In this document: piece by piece, positions 15,890-23,591 of the stretch | Layout of the letters: each line of letters starts with the position of its first letter | How positions within the stretch are numbered: the stretch's first letter is position 1 | Assembly (NCBI RefSeq): GCF_029870285.1 | Contig: NZ_JACSYA010000012.1 | Span: forward strand, 62,001-126,000 | Direction of reading: 5' to 3' | Length of the DNA: 64,000 bases | Source of the DNA: Delftia sp. PS-11 | GTDB taxonomy: Bacteria; Pseudomonadota; Gammaproteobacteria; Burkholderiales; Burkholderiaceae_C | Translations under genes and position numbers: made by a program | Notes under the pieces: model-generated | Databases searched by the model: none | What the model was told of the DNA's origin: nothing | What the model saw: only the letters and a program-made list of their open reading frames with translations

Positions 15890-17206
15890 ATGTCGTTAAA
15901 AGCTATGAGCGGTGCCATTGCACTAACTTTTTTGCTGTCAGGGTGCGCTGTGAACTCAAGCTTTGAGGATCGGGCAATAAAGGCGAAAGACTACTCAGGA
16001 GCCTTGTACTCTGTGAGCATTTATAAAACTGGTGCAAGCTCGAAAGATATCGATAGGGTGGTCGCAAGAATTAAAGAAGATGCTGGTCCTCAATATAAAG
16101 AGAAGCTATTTGACGATACAAAAATTTTCATAAGCTATAAAGAGAAAAATAAGCCATTCTTCCAGGATATGCGACTTTATTTAAATAATGCAAAGCGAAT
16201 GGGATTGCTGAATGATGAGCAGGCCCAGTTGGTTGACGCTCTGCTTTATAAAGAGCTTGCTTCTCAGGCTTTGGCTAGATCAAATTTTGTTGATGGTGAC
16301 TTGAGAGGGTTATATCCTGATCTGAATAATTACATGGGCGCTGCAAGAGAAGTAGAATATCAGAGGGCGTTAAAAGGCGAGTTGCCTACGCTGGCTAGCT
16401 ATGCTCTTGTTTATGAGTCAACGAATGCTGTTGACTCGGTAAAGGCGCAAGCACTTTTGCCTGTAATTCGTACGCGTCTGGCTGATCTCGTTAAAAATAT
16501 GACGAAAGGCTCTGGAGGTGAGGTGTCTGCGGTTATTTCGATCTACAGTGTAGCCAAGGATTCTCAGGTCGAGCAATTGATGTTGCAGTTCCTGTCTAAG
16601 GTGGATCTTACGAAAGACCAGGTGAAGAATGAAGTGGCCGCAGTCAAGCCTGATTTTGCCGCAAAGATTCTGGCTCAGCGAGAGGTGAAGCTCAAGATAG
16701 TTTCTGATAGCAATGACCCATTTATCGATGAACTGCCGAAGGCTATTGAAGAATTGGACGAGTGGGTAACGATTGATGATGATTCTGATCGTCGGATTAA
16801 TATTGCTCGTCTGCGATTTTCTGAAAGACCAAGTAGTCCGGTTGTCAGATCTCAAACACTAAGATTTCCTGATTTTGCAACGTTGTTGTTCATTCCAAAG
16901 AATGCAAGCGTGATTTACGATACGGTGACTACCGGCTACGATGTAAATTGGAGTATGAATGTCAGTGATTCTGCCAAAAAGGGATCAAAGGTAATTTCGG
17001 GCAAAAAATCTGAGCAGAAGGTCGAATGCTCAAACATCAGGTACAAAAACGTTTTTGGTGGCGAAGGGGCGCTGGGATTCGTTCCGGATGGCATCCAAGC
17101 CGAATGCTCTGCCAAGAGTAATATCGATTTTGATAATGTTAGAAAGAGTGCCGTCAAGGAAATCGCGACAGAGATTCTGCAGGTTGTCCGTAACGAGAAA
17201 AAATAG
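15890..17206 (+). CDS. AT-rich hypothetical lipoprotein (cargo)
   Basis: A 438-residue predicted lipoprotein. MSLKAMSGAIALTFLLSGC gives a clear signal with lipobox LSGC. The body is helical, probably TPR-like in the first two thirds (RMGLLNDEQAQLVDALLYKE, VYESTNAVDSVKAQALLPVI), with a beta-rich C-terminus. It is AT-rich, on the opposite strand to the early genes, and has its own terminator at 17261-17299. It separates the left operator sites from the bulk of the leftward operon. I read it as lysogenic-conversion cargo of unknown function. Confidence 0.75.
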   Translation: MSLKAMSGAIALTFLLSGCAVNSSFEDRAIKAKDYSGALYSVSIYKTGASSKDIDRVVARIKEDAGPQYKEKLFDDTKIFISYKEKNKPFFQDMRLYLNNAKRMGLLNDEQAQLVDALLYKELASQALARSNFVDGDLRGLYPDLNNYMGAAREVEYQRALKGELPTLASYALVYESTNAVDSVKAQALLPVIRTRLADLVKNMTKGSGGEVSAVISIYSVAKDSQVEQLMLQFLSKVDLTKDQVKNEVAAVKPDFAAKILAQREVKLKIVSDSNDPFIDELPKAIEELDEWVTIDDDSDRRINIARLRFSERPSSPVVRSQTLRFPDFATLLFIPKNASVIYDTVTTGYDVNWSMNVSDSAKKGSKVISGKKSEQKVECSNIRYKNVFGGEGALGFVPDGIQAECSAKSNIDFDNVRKSAVKEIATEILQVVRNEKK

Positions 17207-17260
17207 TAGAAATAGAAGGGCTTTGTACCCGACTTGCACGCAATGACTTGCAAAGTGAGA

Positions 17261-17299
17261 GCCGCCCGGCGTGTTTTTTAATGTGCCGGGCGGTTTTTT
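17261..17299 (+). terminator. Terminator after the cargo lipoprotein gene
   Basis: CCGCCCGGC (17262-17270) pairs with GCCGGGCGG (17285-17293), followed by TTTTTT. Confidence 0.85.
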
Positions 17300-17323
17300 G
17301 TGCCCGCTGCTTTCCCGGGCTGG

Positions 17324-17473
17324 TCAGGTGGGGCGCATCAGCCCGATGCGCACCCGCCGTCCTGCAGTTACCTCGCCACTGCCGGTGGGCGCCGCTTTTT
17401 GAGCGAGCAGGCACTGTAGCGTCATCACGCGCCACGCAGCGCGCTCGACCAGGGAGGGCCAGATTTCGCGCAC
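17324..17473 (-). CDS. Possible small phage gene
   Basis: A 49-residue frame from GTG 17473, reading VREIWPSLVERAAWRVMTLQ and ending RVRIGLMRPT. Composition is strongly protein-like. The open frame runs on upstream to about 17620 without a standard start and includes a Cys-rich stretch (SCPGLYHRCRIPKAPLCRKR). The true start may therefore be a rare codon such as CTG near 17605. It would be the first leftward gene behind the left operators. Confidence 0.35.
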   Translation of the reverse strand: MREIWPSLVERAAWRVMTLQCLLAQKAAPTGSGEVTAGRRVRIGLMRPT

Positions 17474-17638
17474 TTCCTTGTCTGCAGGCGCGGTCTCAGG
17501 TGCAGGGCGCTTTCTACAAAGTGGCGCCTTGGGTATCCGGCAACGGTGATAAAGACCGGGGCATGAGCCCCGGTCGATGCCGTGGCGCCCAACTTCCCCT
17601 GTCAGAGGCCCTGCGATAGGGCGGGGTGTTGGAACGAA

Positions 17639-17680
17639 TTACACATCACGTGTATTTTTATGTCAACACAAATTGTGTAA
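17639..17680. promoter_or_regulatory. Left operator pair for the prophage repressor
   Basis: TTACAC-ATCAC-GTGTAT (17639-17655) and CAACAC-AAATT-GTGTAA (17664-17680). They share half-sites and 5-bp spacing with the right operators, and lie about 90 bp beyond the 3' end of the repressor gene, so they probably control a leftward early promoter. Confidence 0.65.
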
Positions 17681-17772
17681 TTTTGCGAAATGAAGGTGCA
17701 CCCTGTGCGGTGGTTTGATTAAAGCTCTGACTTGCAGCCATCCCGCATGCTGGGTGCAGGTGTGGATCTTGC

Positions 17773-18483
17773 CTACAGTTTTCGGCCATTCCATGCCCAG
17801 ACGACTCGCCCGAGCACCCTAACCTCATGGTCTCCGTTGAGGACATCAACAGTTTTGATGTTGACGTTGTCGGAGCTGACTTCGAGGCTCCCATCCATGC
17901 GCATTCGCACGCGCTTGATGTAGTTTTTGCCGTGTACCTCTAGTACGTACACCCCTTCAAATGAGGCTGGATCGCGGGCACCAGCGTCGACCAGCAGCAC
18001 ATCGCCGTCGCTGAAGGTCGGAGCCATGGACTGCCCGCTGGCATGTATGAATCGCAACTCCCGGAAGTTCGTTGGTCTGATCTGCTGGTTGATCCAGTGT
18101 TTGGACAGGCTGAGGTTGCCGACCACAAAGTCGCAATCTAAGTTGTCTCCACCTGGGCCCATGCTCCCTGCATTTGCCAGCAGGGGTACTTCAACAACAT
18201 CGTCGCGGTCGCGGGGAAGTACAAGCTCCTGTATCAGGTCTCCATGGTGTGGTGTGACAAAGCGGCTACCTTGCCCAGTAAGTACATAACTTGATGAAAC
18301 GCCGAAGAGGCTCTGAGCTTTCGCTGCAGCTTTGGCGGAGACGCCTCTGGAGCCCCAGTTCGTCACGGTTTGTGGTGACTCGTTCATTGCGTCAGCGAGC
18401 TTCTGTGGTCCAGCGATGTCCGGGTTGGTCTCACGCACGGCGCTGAGCAGCCGCTCAAAGGTTTCGTGCTTCTCTTTTTTCAT
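17773..18483 (-). CDS. CI/LexA-type prophage repressor (S24 peptidase)
   Basis: A 236-residue repressor. An N-terminal HTH (about residues 24-45, GPQKLADAMNESPQTVTNWG) is followed by an S24 self-cleavage domain. Catalytic S152 lies in SGQSMAPTFSDGD and K190 in NYIKRV, and the likely cleavage bond is A105-G106 (LLANAGSMG). All catalytic parts are present, so RecA-dependent SOS induction is expected from family knowledge. It is divergent from the Cro-like gene. A TTTATA box on the minus strand at 18495-18500 would give a very short leader, as in lambda PRM. Confidence 0.92.
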   Translation of the reverse strand: MKKEKHETFERLLSAVRETNPDIAGPQKLADAMNESPQTVTNWGSRGVSAKAAAKAQSLFGVSSSYVLTGQGSRFVTPHHGDLIQELVLPRDRDDVVEVPLLANAGSMGPGGDNLDCDFVVGNLSLSKHWINQQIRPTNFRELRFIHASGQSMAPTFSDGDVLLVDAGARDPASFEGVYVLEVHGKNYIKRVRMRMDGSLEVSSDNVNIKTVDVLNGDHEVRVLGRVVWAWNGRKL

Positions 18484-18501
18484 CGCCAGATTGTTTATAA
18501 A

Positions 18502-18555
18502 TTACACAATTTGTGGTTACACATAAAGATTTCTCAGATTACACTTAATGTGTAA
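18502..18555. promoter_or_regulatory. Right operators between repressor and Cro-like genes
   Basis: The perfect palindrome TTACAC-TTAAT-GTGTAA lies at 18539-18555, just before the Cro-like start. A weaker site, TTACAC-AATTT-GTGGTT, is at 18502-18518, with an extra TTACAC half-site at 18517-18522. This is the classical OR-like position. Confidence 0.8.
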
Positions 18556-18564
18556 TATTGAGTG

Positions 18565-18792
18565 ATGACCGATCTTGAGCTCATCGCCTACTACGGCGGC
18601 CCATCAAAGTTTGCCCGGCTCCTGCGCCTTGATGGCGACAAGGGGGTGAGGCGTGTGTGCAACTGGAAGGTGCGTGGTATTCCTCCTGCCATCAAAGTGG
18701 CTTTCCCTGCGCTGTTCAAGATCCAGAACAGGCGTCGGTCTCAGTCCAGCAACGCAGCCGTAGCCCTGCACCAGGAGGTTGACCATGGCTGA
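18565..18792 (+). CDS. Cro-like small repressor
   Basis: 75 residues starting MTDLELIAYYGGPSKFARLL (ATG 18565; a GTG directly before it is the alternative). LDGDKGVRRVCNWKVRGIPP fits the recognition part of a YdaS/Cro-type HTH, and the basic tail KIQNRRRSQ supports DNA binding. It is the first gene of the rightward early operon, beside the perfect operator. Confidence 0.75.
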   Translation: MTDLELIAYYGGPSKFARLLRLDGDKGVRRVCNWKVRGIPPAIKVAFPALFKIQNRRRSQSSNAAVALHQEVDHG

Positions 18793-18895
18793 GCACACTG
18801 CTATCCCTGGCGCAACCACACTGCTTGCGGCTTTTCCCGGTCGTGCAGGTTTGTCTGATGCCCAGATCCAGGCGCTTGAGGTGTCCCATGGTTGA
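18785..18895 (+). CDS. Small phage protein (36 aa)
   Basis: Starts MAEHTAIPGATTLLAAFPGR, with the strong ribosome site AGGAGG six bases before the ATG, and overlaps the end of the Cro-like gene. The strong site and coupling support translation. Function unknown. Confidence 0.5.
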   Translation: MAEHTAIPGATTLLAAFPGRAGLSDAQIQALEVSHG

Positions 18896-18930
18896 GTCCC
18901 ACAACCGTCCCGCGTCCATGGAGGGCTGAC

Positions 18931-19113
18931 ATGACTGCCTACCTCTGGTTCTCTCTGGTGATCTTTATCTTGAGCGCGTTTGCTCTGGCTATGGGGTTGA
19001 CGCGAGGCGAATTTCCTCGGCGCACGCCTGGAGCGGCTGTGGTGGATCTGATCTTCAGCTTGGTAATGGTTATTTGGGCCTTGTTTTTGATACTGGAGAT
19101 GCCCCATGGTTGA
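18931..19113 (+). CDS. Small two-helix membrane protein
   Basis: 60 residues. Two hydrophobic segments (LWFSLVIFILSAFALAMG and VVDLIFSLVMVIWALFLIL) are joined by a basic loop, TRGEFPRRTPG. GGAGGG lies upstream. Small early membrane proteins next to the immunity region are often superinfection-exclusion factors; that role is inferred from position only. Confidence 0.6.
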   Translation: MTAYLWFSLVIFILSAFALAMGLTRGEFPRRTPGAAVVDLIFSLVMVIWALFLILEMPHG

Positions 19114-19177
19114 CTCTTTAGTGTCGATTCTCGGCAAGAGGTCCTCCTGCCACATAGACCAACTGATCGCGCGCGTT

Positions 19178-19681
19178 TCACAGATCCCAACGTGGCAGTT
19201 GCACCCTCTGCCTGCGAGGGGCGGGCGTGTTCGGGGAGGGCTCAATGCGCACATATCGCTTGCAGGCGTCACAGTTCGCCGTGCCGGAGGTGATGCGCAG
19301 GATGCTCTTGTGCTTGCGGATATCGAGACAAGGTTGACACAGGTAGTGAGAAGGTTCGTCGGCGTGCTCCTCCAGTTCTGTAGAGGAGCGCAGCGCATAC
19401 GCGTGGAAATCCCCGACGGAACCCACTTTGCTAAGGCGATAACGAGCTCTCTCGCGTTGATCGGCTTCCAGGGTGCGCACGCGCTCGCTGAGGGCCTGGA
19501 TAAGTCCATCCTTTTCAATGACGGCTCCCAGTACTTGCGAGAGTTGAATCTGAACCTGAGTGAGCTTTTCTGTGAGTTGGCTCTCGATGAGTGCCGCTTT
19601 CTGGCTGTCGCGCTCTTTGACAAGAAGGCGTCCGAGTTCGATGGATCCGGTGACAGTGGTGACGAGTGCTGCAATGTCCAT
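19178..19681 (-). CDS. Coiled-coil protein with C-terminal CxxC pairs
   Basis: 167 residues, minus strand, with GGAGGG nine bases before the ATG. A predicted coiled coil covers about residues 25-80 (KAALIESQLTEKLTQVQIQL, IEKDGLIQALSERVRTLEAD). Two Cys pairs (CQPC and CDAC) 25-30 residues apart suggest a zinc-binding module. It is opposite to the surrounding early genes. The plus-strand frame through this region is its shadow. Confidence 0.7.
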   Translation of the reverse strand: MDIAALVTTVTGSIELGRLLVKERDSQKAALIESQLTEKLTQVQIQLSQVLGAVIEKDGLIQALSERVRTLEADQRERARYRLSKVGSVGDFHAYALRSSTELEEHADEPSHYLCQPCLDIRKHKSILRITSGTANCDACKRYVRIEPSPNTPAPRRQRVQLPRWDL

Positions 19682-19766
19682 TTTTGTCCGCCCTCCTTGG
19701 CGTAGTTGGTGGTGGTGTGAGAGCTTCCATCGTACTCAAGGCAGGGGCGGGCGCCTATTTGCGTTC

Positions 19767-20012
19767 TCATGCCGTAGCCCTCGCTGCGATGCCACGCAGA
19801 TGCGCAATCACTGCTGGCGGGGCGCTGCCGGTTTCTTGCATGCGCTGGGTGCACAGGTCACTCCAGCGCTGTAGTGCGTCCACTGTGAAGCCTTCGCGGC
19901 CTTCGCTTTCCAGCACCGTTGCCAGCTGGCCGATGAACAGCTCCATGGCCTGGGCCCATTCAGGGCTGCCCAGTGTTGTGGCGGCGGGGGCTGTGGTGGT
20001 TTCTTTCTTCAT
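19767..20012 (-). CDS. Small hypothetical phage protein (81 aa)
   Basis: Starts MKKETTTAPAATTLG, with GAGGAAG as ribosome site. The helical body reads WAQAMELFIGQLATVLESEG. Its start codon is only 27 bp from the divergent CII-like gene, so any promoter for either gene must lie inside the other. Confidence 0.6.
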   Translation of the reverse strand: MKKETTTAPAATTLGSPEWAQAMELFIGQLATVLESEGREGFTVDALQRWSDLCTQRMQETGSAPPAVIAHLRGIAARATA

Positions 20013-20039
20013 TTCTTCACTTCCTCAGGAGGGTTGCTG

Positions 20040-20576
20040 ATGTCCCTTACTTTCTCAATTGGCGTCGCGCCTGGCTATGTCGAACCTGTACCCCAAAACG
20101 ACATTGACGCAGGGATGGATGCGCTGGATGCCGCTGCGTACTTCACGGCTCAGGGGCATCCGGGTGGCATCGCGGATCTGGCGGAGCTCATGGGCATCAA
20201 TGCCGGCACGCTGCAGCACAAGCTCAACATCAACAATGCAACCCATCATCTGAGCCTGCGCGAGGCCTTTCGCATGCAGGTCGTGACGGGCAATCCATCG
20301 GTGCTGAATGTCATGGCCAGTCGGATGGGTTTCGAGTGCTGGCGTGCTGTCCCCGACCAGGCCGAGGGCGACCCGGTCGAGGCGTTCATGCACTATCAGA
20401 TGGCTGCAGCTGAGGTGACACGCGCTGCAGCGGATGTGCAGCGTCCTGAAGGGCGTGCATCCCTCAATGCAGTACGCCGCCTGGAGCGGCATGTGCAGGA
20501 GCTGAATGTGGCGGCCCAGTACCTGGCCCGTGCTGCACGGCAGCGTCTGGGTACTGGAGGGCTTGATGCGGCTTGA
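20040..20576 (+). CDS. CII/CP76-type phage regulatory protein
   Basis: 178 residues with the phage-CII family pattern: LDAAAYFTAQGHPGGIADLA, then ELMGINAGTLQHKLN and the LSLREAFRMQVVTGN stretch. In related phages these proteins activate lysogeny promoters. The ATG at 20040 follows CAGGAGGG; a TTG six bases upstream is less likely. Confidence 0.75.
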   Translation: MSLTFSIGVAPGYVEPVPQNDIDAGMDALDAAAYFTAQGHPGGIADLAELMGINAGTLQHKLNINNATHHLSLREAFRMQVVTGNPSVLNVMASRMGFECWRAVPDQAEGDPVEAFMHYQMAAAEVTRAAADVQRPEGRASLNAVRRLERHVQELNVAAQYLARAARQRLGTGGLDAA

Positions 20577-21411
20577 TATCAAACCTGCAGGGGGTGAGCG
20601 CTTCAAGCAGGCGCTTGCCAGCCTGAACAGTCGCCAAGTTGCCCAGGTGACGGCAGAGGCCATCAACATGGGGGCAGGGCGCTTCAAAAACGCCATGCGG
20701 GCAGAGATGCAAAGCGTGTTTGACCGCCCGACCGGCTACATCCTGCAGGCCACCCAGGTCATCAAAAAGGCCAGCGCATCCGACCTGAATGCGCTGGTGG
20801 CGCCTACCTATATGGGCGGCAAGGGGATTGATCCCCAGCAGATCCTCGCGGCCCAGGAGATGGGAGGGCGCCGCCGCGACAAGCGCAGTGAGGTGGCGTT
20901 GCGTCGGGTTGGCATCTTGCCGAACGGATATCAGACGGCTGTTCCGAAAACACCTTTTCGCGGTAGCGATGACGGGCATGGGAATCTCAAGGGCGCATTC
21001 ATCGCCCAACTGCTTGCCTACTTCGCTGCCTTCACCGAGCAGGGGTACAGGGCCAACATGACCGAGCGCCGCAAGCAGGCCATCCACCAGCGAGGCGGCA
21101 AGGGCGTGAAATTCGTTGGGCCAGTGCGCGGCCATCGCTTCTTCATTGCCTACGGATCCATGCGCGGTGGTGCTCGTTGGACAGCCAAGGGTGAGAACGA
21201 TACACGCGCATCCAATCTGCCGCCTGGCATCTGGGCGGCCAGTGGCACGGGCGGCGTGAACATCGAGCCGGTGCTGATGTTCGTTCGCACGGCGACCTAC
21301 AAGCCCCGCATCGGTCTCGATGCAGTGCGCCAGCGCTCTGGCGTCGATGAGCTGGTGCCCCGGTGGATCAGGGGGCGCATCTATGACGCAGCTAAGGCCA
21401 GTCTTGGCTGA
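20566..21411 (+). CDS. Phage protein resembling minor tail / virion proteins
   Basis: 281 residues starting MRLDIKPAGGERFKQALASL. ALASLNSRQVAQVTAEAINM and AMRAEMQSVFDRPTGYI resemble a group of phage proteins related to minor-tail Z-like families. It lies among early genes rather than with the tail genes, overlapping the CII-like gene by 11 bp. The function call is weak. Confidence 0.55.
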   Translation: MRLDIKPAGGERFKQALASLNSRQVAQVTAEAINMGAGRFKNAMRAEMQSVFDRPTGYILQATQVIKKASASDLNALVAPTYMGGKGIDPQQILAAQEMGGRRRDKRSEVALRRVGILPNGYQTAVPKTPFRGSDDGHGNLKGAFIAQLLAYFAAFTEQGYRANMTERRKQAIHQRGGKGVKFVGPVRGHRFFIAYGSMRGGARWTAKGENDTRASNLPPGIWAASGTGGVNIEPVLMFVRTATYKPRIGLDAVRQRSGVDELVPRWIRGRIYDAAKASLG

Positions 21412-21426
21412 TATCAGGAGTTAACC

Positions 21427-21765
21427 ATGCAAGACACACAGCATGTGACATCGCATGACACCAGGGCGGACAGCTTCGAGGCCCTGGGCAACGCAAAGCG
21501 CGCTCGTCTCAATGAGCGTCTGTACAACAGCCTGGCCGAGGCCCATCGCCGTGGCCAGCCGGCACTGAGCCGCCGCGAGCTGCGCGACTTCCACAACGAC
21601 TGCACGGGTGAATGGCTGGAGATTTCCAGTGTTGCCAGCACTGTCAATGCGCTGATCGCGGCCAAGCGGCTGGAGGAGGTCGAGGCGCGCACCTGCTCCC
21701 TGCCGCCCCATCGTCTGGTCAAGCCAGTGCGCTGCTGCATGCAGCAGGCGGGTTTCGCTGTTTGA
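21427..21765 (+). CDS. Hypothetical phage early protein
   Basis: 112 residues with CAGGAG upstream. NERLYNSLAEAHRRGQPALS and RRELRDFHNDCTGEWLEISS, then SVASTVNALIAAKRLEEVE, suggest a winged-helix-like or helical fold. No firm family. Confidence 0.65.
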   Translation: MQDTQHVTSHDTRADSFEALGNAKRARLNERLYNSLAEAHRRGQPALSRRELRDFHNDCTGEWLEISSVASTVNALIAAKRLEEVEARTCSLPPHRLVKPVRCCMQQAGFAV

Positions 21766-21784
21766 TATCAAGGGTGGCCTGCAG

Positions 21785-22900
21785 ATGAATCACTACCCCC
21801 ATCACATCGGTGACTTCAACACCGCCACGCGCCATCTGTCACGGCTGGAGCGTGCCATCTACCGTGACATGCGTGACATGTACTGTGACACCGAGGCTCC
21901 GCTGGATGGCTCCGACATGGGGCTGCTGGCGCGGCGCCTGCTGTGCCGTGAGCCGGATGAGGTGGCGGCTCTGCAGTTCGTGCTGTCGGAGTTCTTTTCT
22001 CGTTTGCCTGATGGTCGATATCAGAATGCTGAGTGCGACCAGATCATTGCGCAGTTCCGTCAGCAGCAGCAAGGGCGCGATGAGGTCAAGAGCAATGAGG
22101 TTGAGCGGCAAAAGCGCAGCCGGGCAAGGCGCAGCGCCATCTTTGCCGTGCTGCGCTCGCTGGGCGTGGTGCCTGCCGCCAAGGCCAAGGCAGCCGAGCT
22201 GATGGCACTGTGCCGTACCCATGGCGTCGTCGTGACAGATGCGGATGTTTTGCTCAATGGCGTGTCGTGGATGGGGGGTGATGCTGGCAATGTCACGCCG
22301 CGTCACGATGATGTCACGCGTGACAACGACGCATGTCACGGCAATGACACGGGTAACCAGAACCAGAACCAAAACCAATTAATACCCCCCAACCCCCCTG
22401 AGGGGGGTGCGAGCGGTGGAGAGGCTAACGCCATGGAGGCAGAGGGGGCCAGCGGTGGCTTGGCTATCGCCACGGCACTCTCGGGCTACTTCCCGGAGCA
22501 GCGCCGCACGCGGCTGATGCAGGTCGCAGAGGCGGTGGCCGAGGCCATCGATGTGGGTGTGGTGACGGCAGAGGAGCTGCTGCAGGCTGCGCAGCGTCAG
22601 CAGCCGGTGCTGGCGGACAAGGATGGCAAGGCCTGCCCATCGGTGCTGCGCTGGGTGCGTGAGCAGCGGTGGCGCGATGTTGTCGGCCTGGATGTTGCCG
22701 CAGCCTCTGGTGGTGCTGGTGGCGTGCCTGCAGGCTGGAGCAAGACCCGCAGCGGCGTCGAGGCCATGGCTGCCAGGCTGGGCATGGCTTGCTACGACGA
22801 CTGGGCCGAGCGGCGCGGCAATGAGGGCAAGCGGCGCCTGTTCTCGGACTACGAGGCCGAGGTCACGGCGCTGCTGGCGGCGCAGGGGGTGTCGGCATGA
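21785..22900 (+). CDS. DUF1376-type phage replication-region protein
   Basis: 371 residues. The N-terminal DUF1376 pattern is YPHHIGDFNTATRHLSRLER, then AIYRDMRDMYCDTEAPL. A low-complexity linker (GNQNQNQNQ, PPNPPEGG) leads to a helical C-terminal domain. DUF1376 proteins usually occupy the replication slot of such phages, upstream of or in place of a helicase loader. No separate replicative helicase is visible here. Confidence 0.75.
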   Translation: MNHYPHHIGDFNTATRHLSRLERAIYRDMRDMYCDTEAPLDGSDMGLLARRLLCREPDEVAALQFVLSEFFSRLPDGRYQNAECDQIIAQFRQQQQGRDEVKSNEVERQKRSRARRSAIFAVLRSLGVVPAAKAKAAELMALCRTHGVVVTDADVLLNGVSWMGGDAGNVTPRHDDVTRDNDACHGNDTGNQNQNQNQLIPPNPPEGGASGGEANAMEAEGASGGLAIATALSGYFPEQRRTRLMQVAEAVAEAIDVGVVTAEELLQAAQRQQPVLADKDGKACPSVLRWVREQRWRDVVGLDVAAASGGAGGVPAGWSKTRSGVEAMAARLGMACYDDWAERRGNEGKRRLFSDYEAEVTALLAAQGVSA

Positions 22901-23052
22901 CGTGGTCCGTGGAATCTCTGGGGTCTGGCCGTCGGGTGGGCGTCTGCCTAAAAAATGGGCAGGATCGCGGGTCCTTCCTGGCTTCCTCCGAAGCGGGTAA
23001 TTCGAGCCGCGATCGCGGACTGTTGCGCAACCTTGCTAGGGGGGTTAAGTGA
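22897..23052 (+). CDS. Possible 51-aa gene in the cos/terminase leader
   Basis: The frame starts MTWSVESLGSGRRVG. It has ATGA overlap with the upstream gene and GTGA overlap with the terminase small subunit, which argues for coupling. The same stretch also carries cos-like sequence features, so its protein-like look may be chance. Confidence 0.35.
   Translation: MTWSVESLGSGRRVGVCLKNGQDRGSFLASSEAGNSSRDRGLLRNLARGVK
22941..23040. other. Candidate cos/packaging site region
   Basis: Directly upstream of the Nu1-like gene. It holds the motif GCGGGTCCTTCC and the perfect 12-bp palindrome CCGCGATCGCGG at 23007-23018. Lambda-like phages with Nu1/GpA terminases carry cos just before the small subunit; the exact nick sites cannot be placed from sequence. 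Confidence 0.35.
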
Positions 23053-23591
23053 AGGTCCTGCCTTACTTTGATGCTCCTATTTCGCAAGCAGAATTTGCTC
23101 AACTCATTGGCGTCAGCGAGGCCCGTGTGAGCCAGCTGGTTAGCGACGGCGTGCTGATCCGGGGTGATTCGGCCCATGAATGGCTGGTGGCCTACTGTGA
23201 GCGCTTGCGCGATCAGGCGGCGGGCCGTGCGTCGGGTGGATTGGGCGGTCTGGATCTGGTGCAGGAGCGGGCGGCGCTGGCGCGGGAGATGCGCGAGGGG
23301 CAGGCCATCAAGAACGCCGTCGCACGCAAGGAATTTGCTGAGGTCGGGTTGCTGGCCGATGTGCTCGGTATGGCCTCCAGCGCGGTGGTGGACCGCTTCG
23401 ACCAGTTGGAGGGGGTGCTCAAGAAGGCATGTCCCGATCTGCCGGAGGAGGCCAAGACGGCGGTGCTGCAAGTGATTGCTGCCGCCCGCAATGAGTGGAT
23501 CAGGGGCACCGGCCGCCTGGTCGCTGAAAGCGTGGATGCCATGCTGGCCGATGACGAAGCAGACGATGGCGCAGGGGAGCAGGCAGCATGA
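23049..23591 (+). CDS. Terminase small subunit, Nu1-like
   Basis: 180 residues. The N-terminal winged HTH for cos binding reads ISQAEFAQLIGVSEARVSQL. A helical C-terminus (LEGVLKKACPDLPEEAKTAV) serves contact with the large subunit. GTG start 23049; it overlaps the large subunit by four bases. Confidence 0.85.
   Translation: MKVLPYFDAPISQAEFAQLIGVSEARVSQLVSDGVLIRGDSAHEWLVAYCERLRDQAAGRASGGLGGLDLVQERAALAREMREGQAIKNAVARKEFAEVGLLADVLGMASSAVVDRFDQLEGVLKKACPDLPEEAKTAVLQVIAAARNEWIRGTGRLVAESVDAMLADDEADDGAGEQAA

Noticed and set aside
17554-17573. Strong hairpin ACCGGGGC/GCCCCGGT as terminator
   Set aside because: No T-run follows on either strand; it may be part of the small-gene leader, but I cannot give it a function.
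19106-19705. 199-codon plus-strand frame in the early region
   Set aside because: It is antisense to the better-supported coiled-coil gene at 19178-19681, which has a good ribosome site and CxxC pairs.
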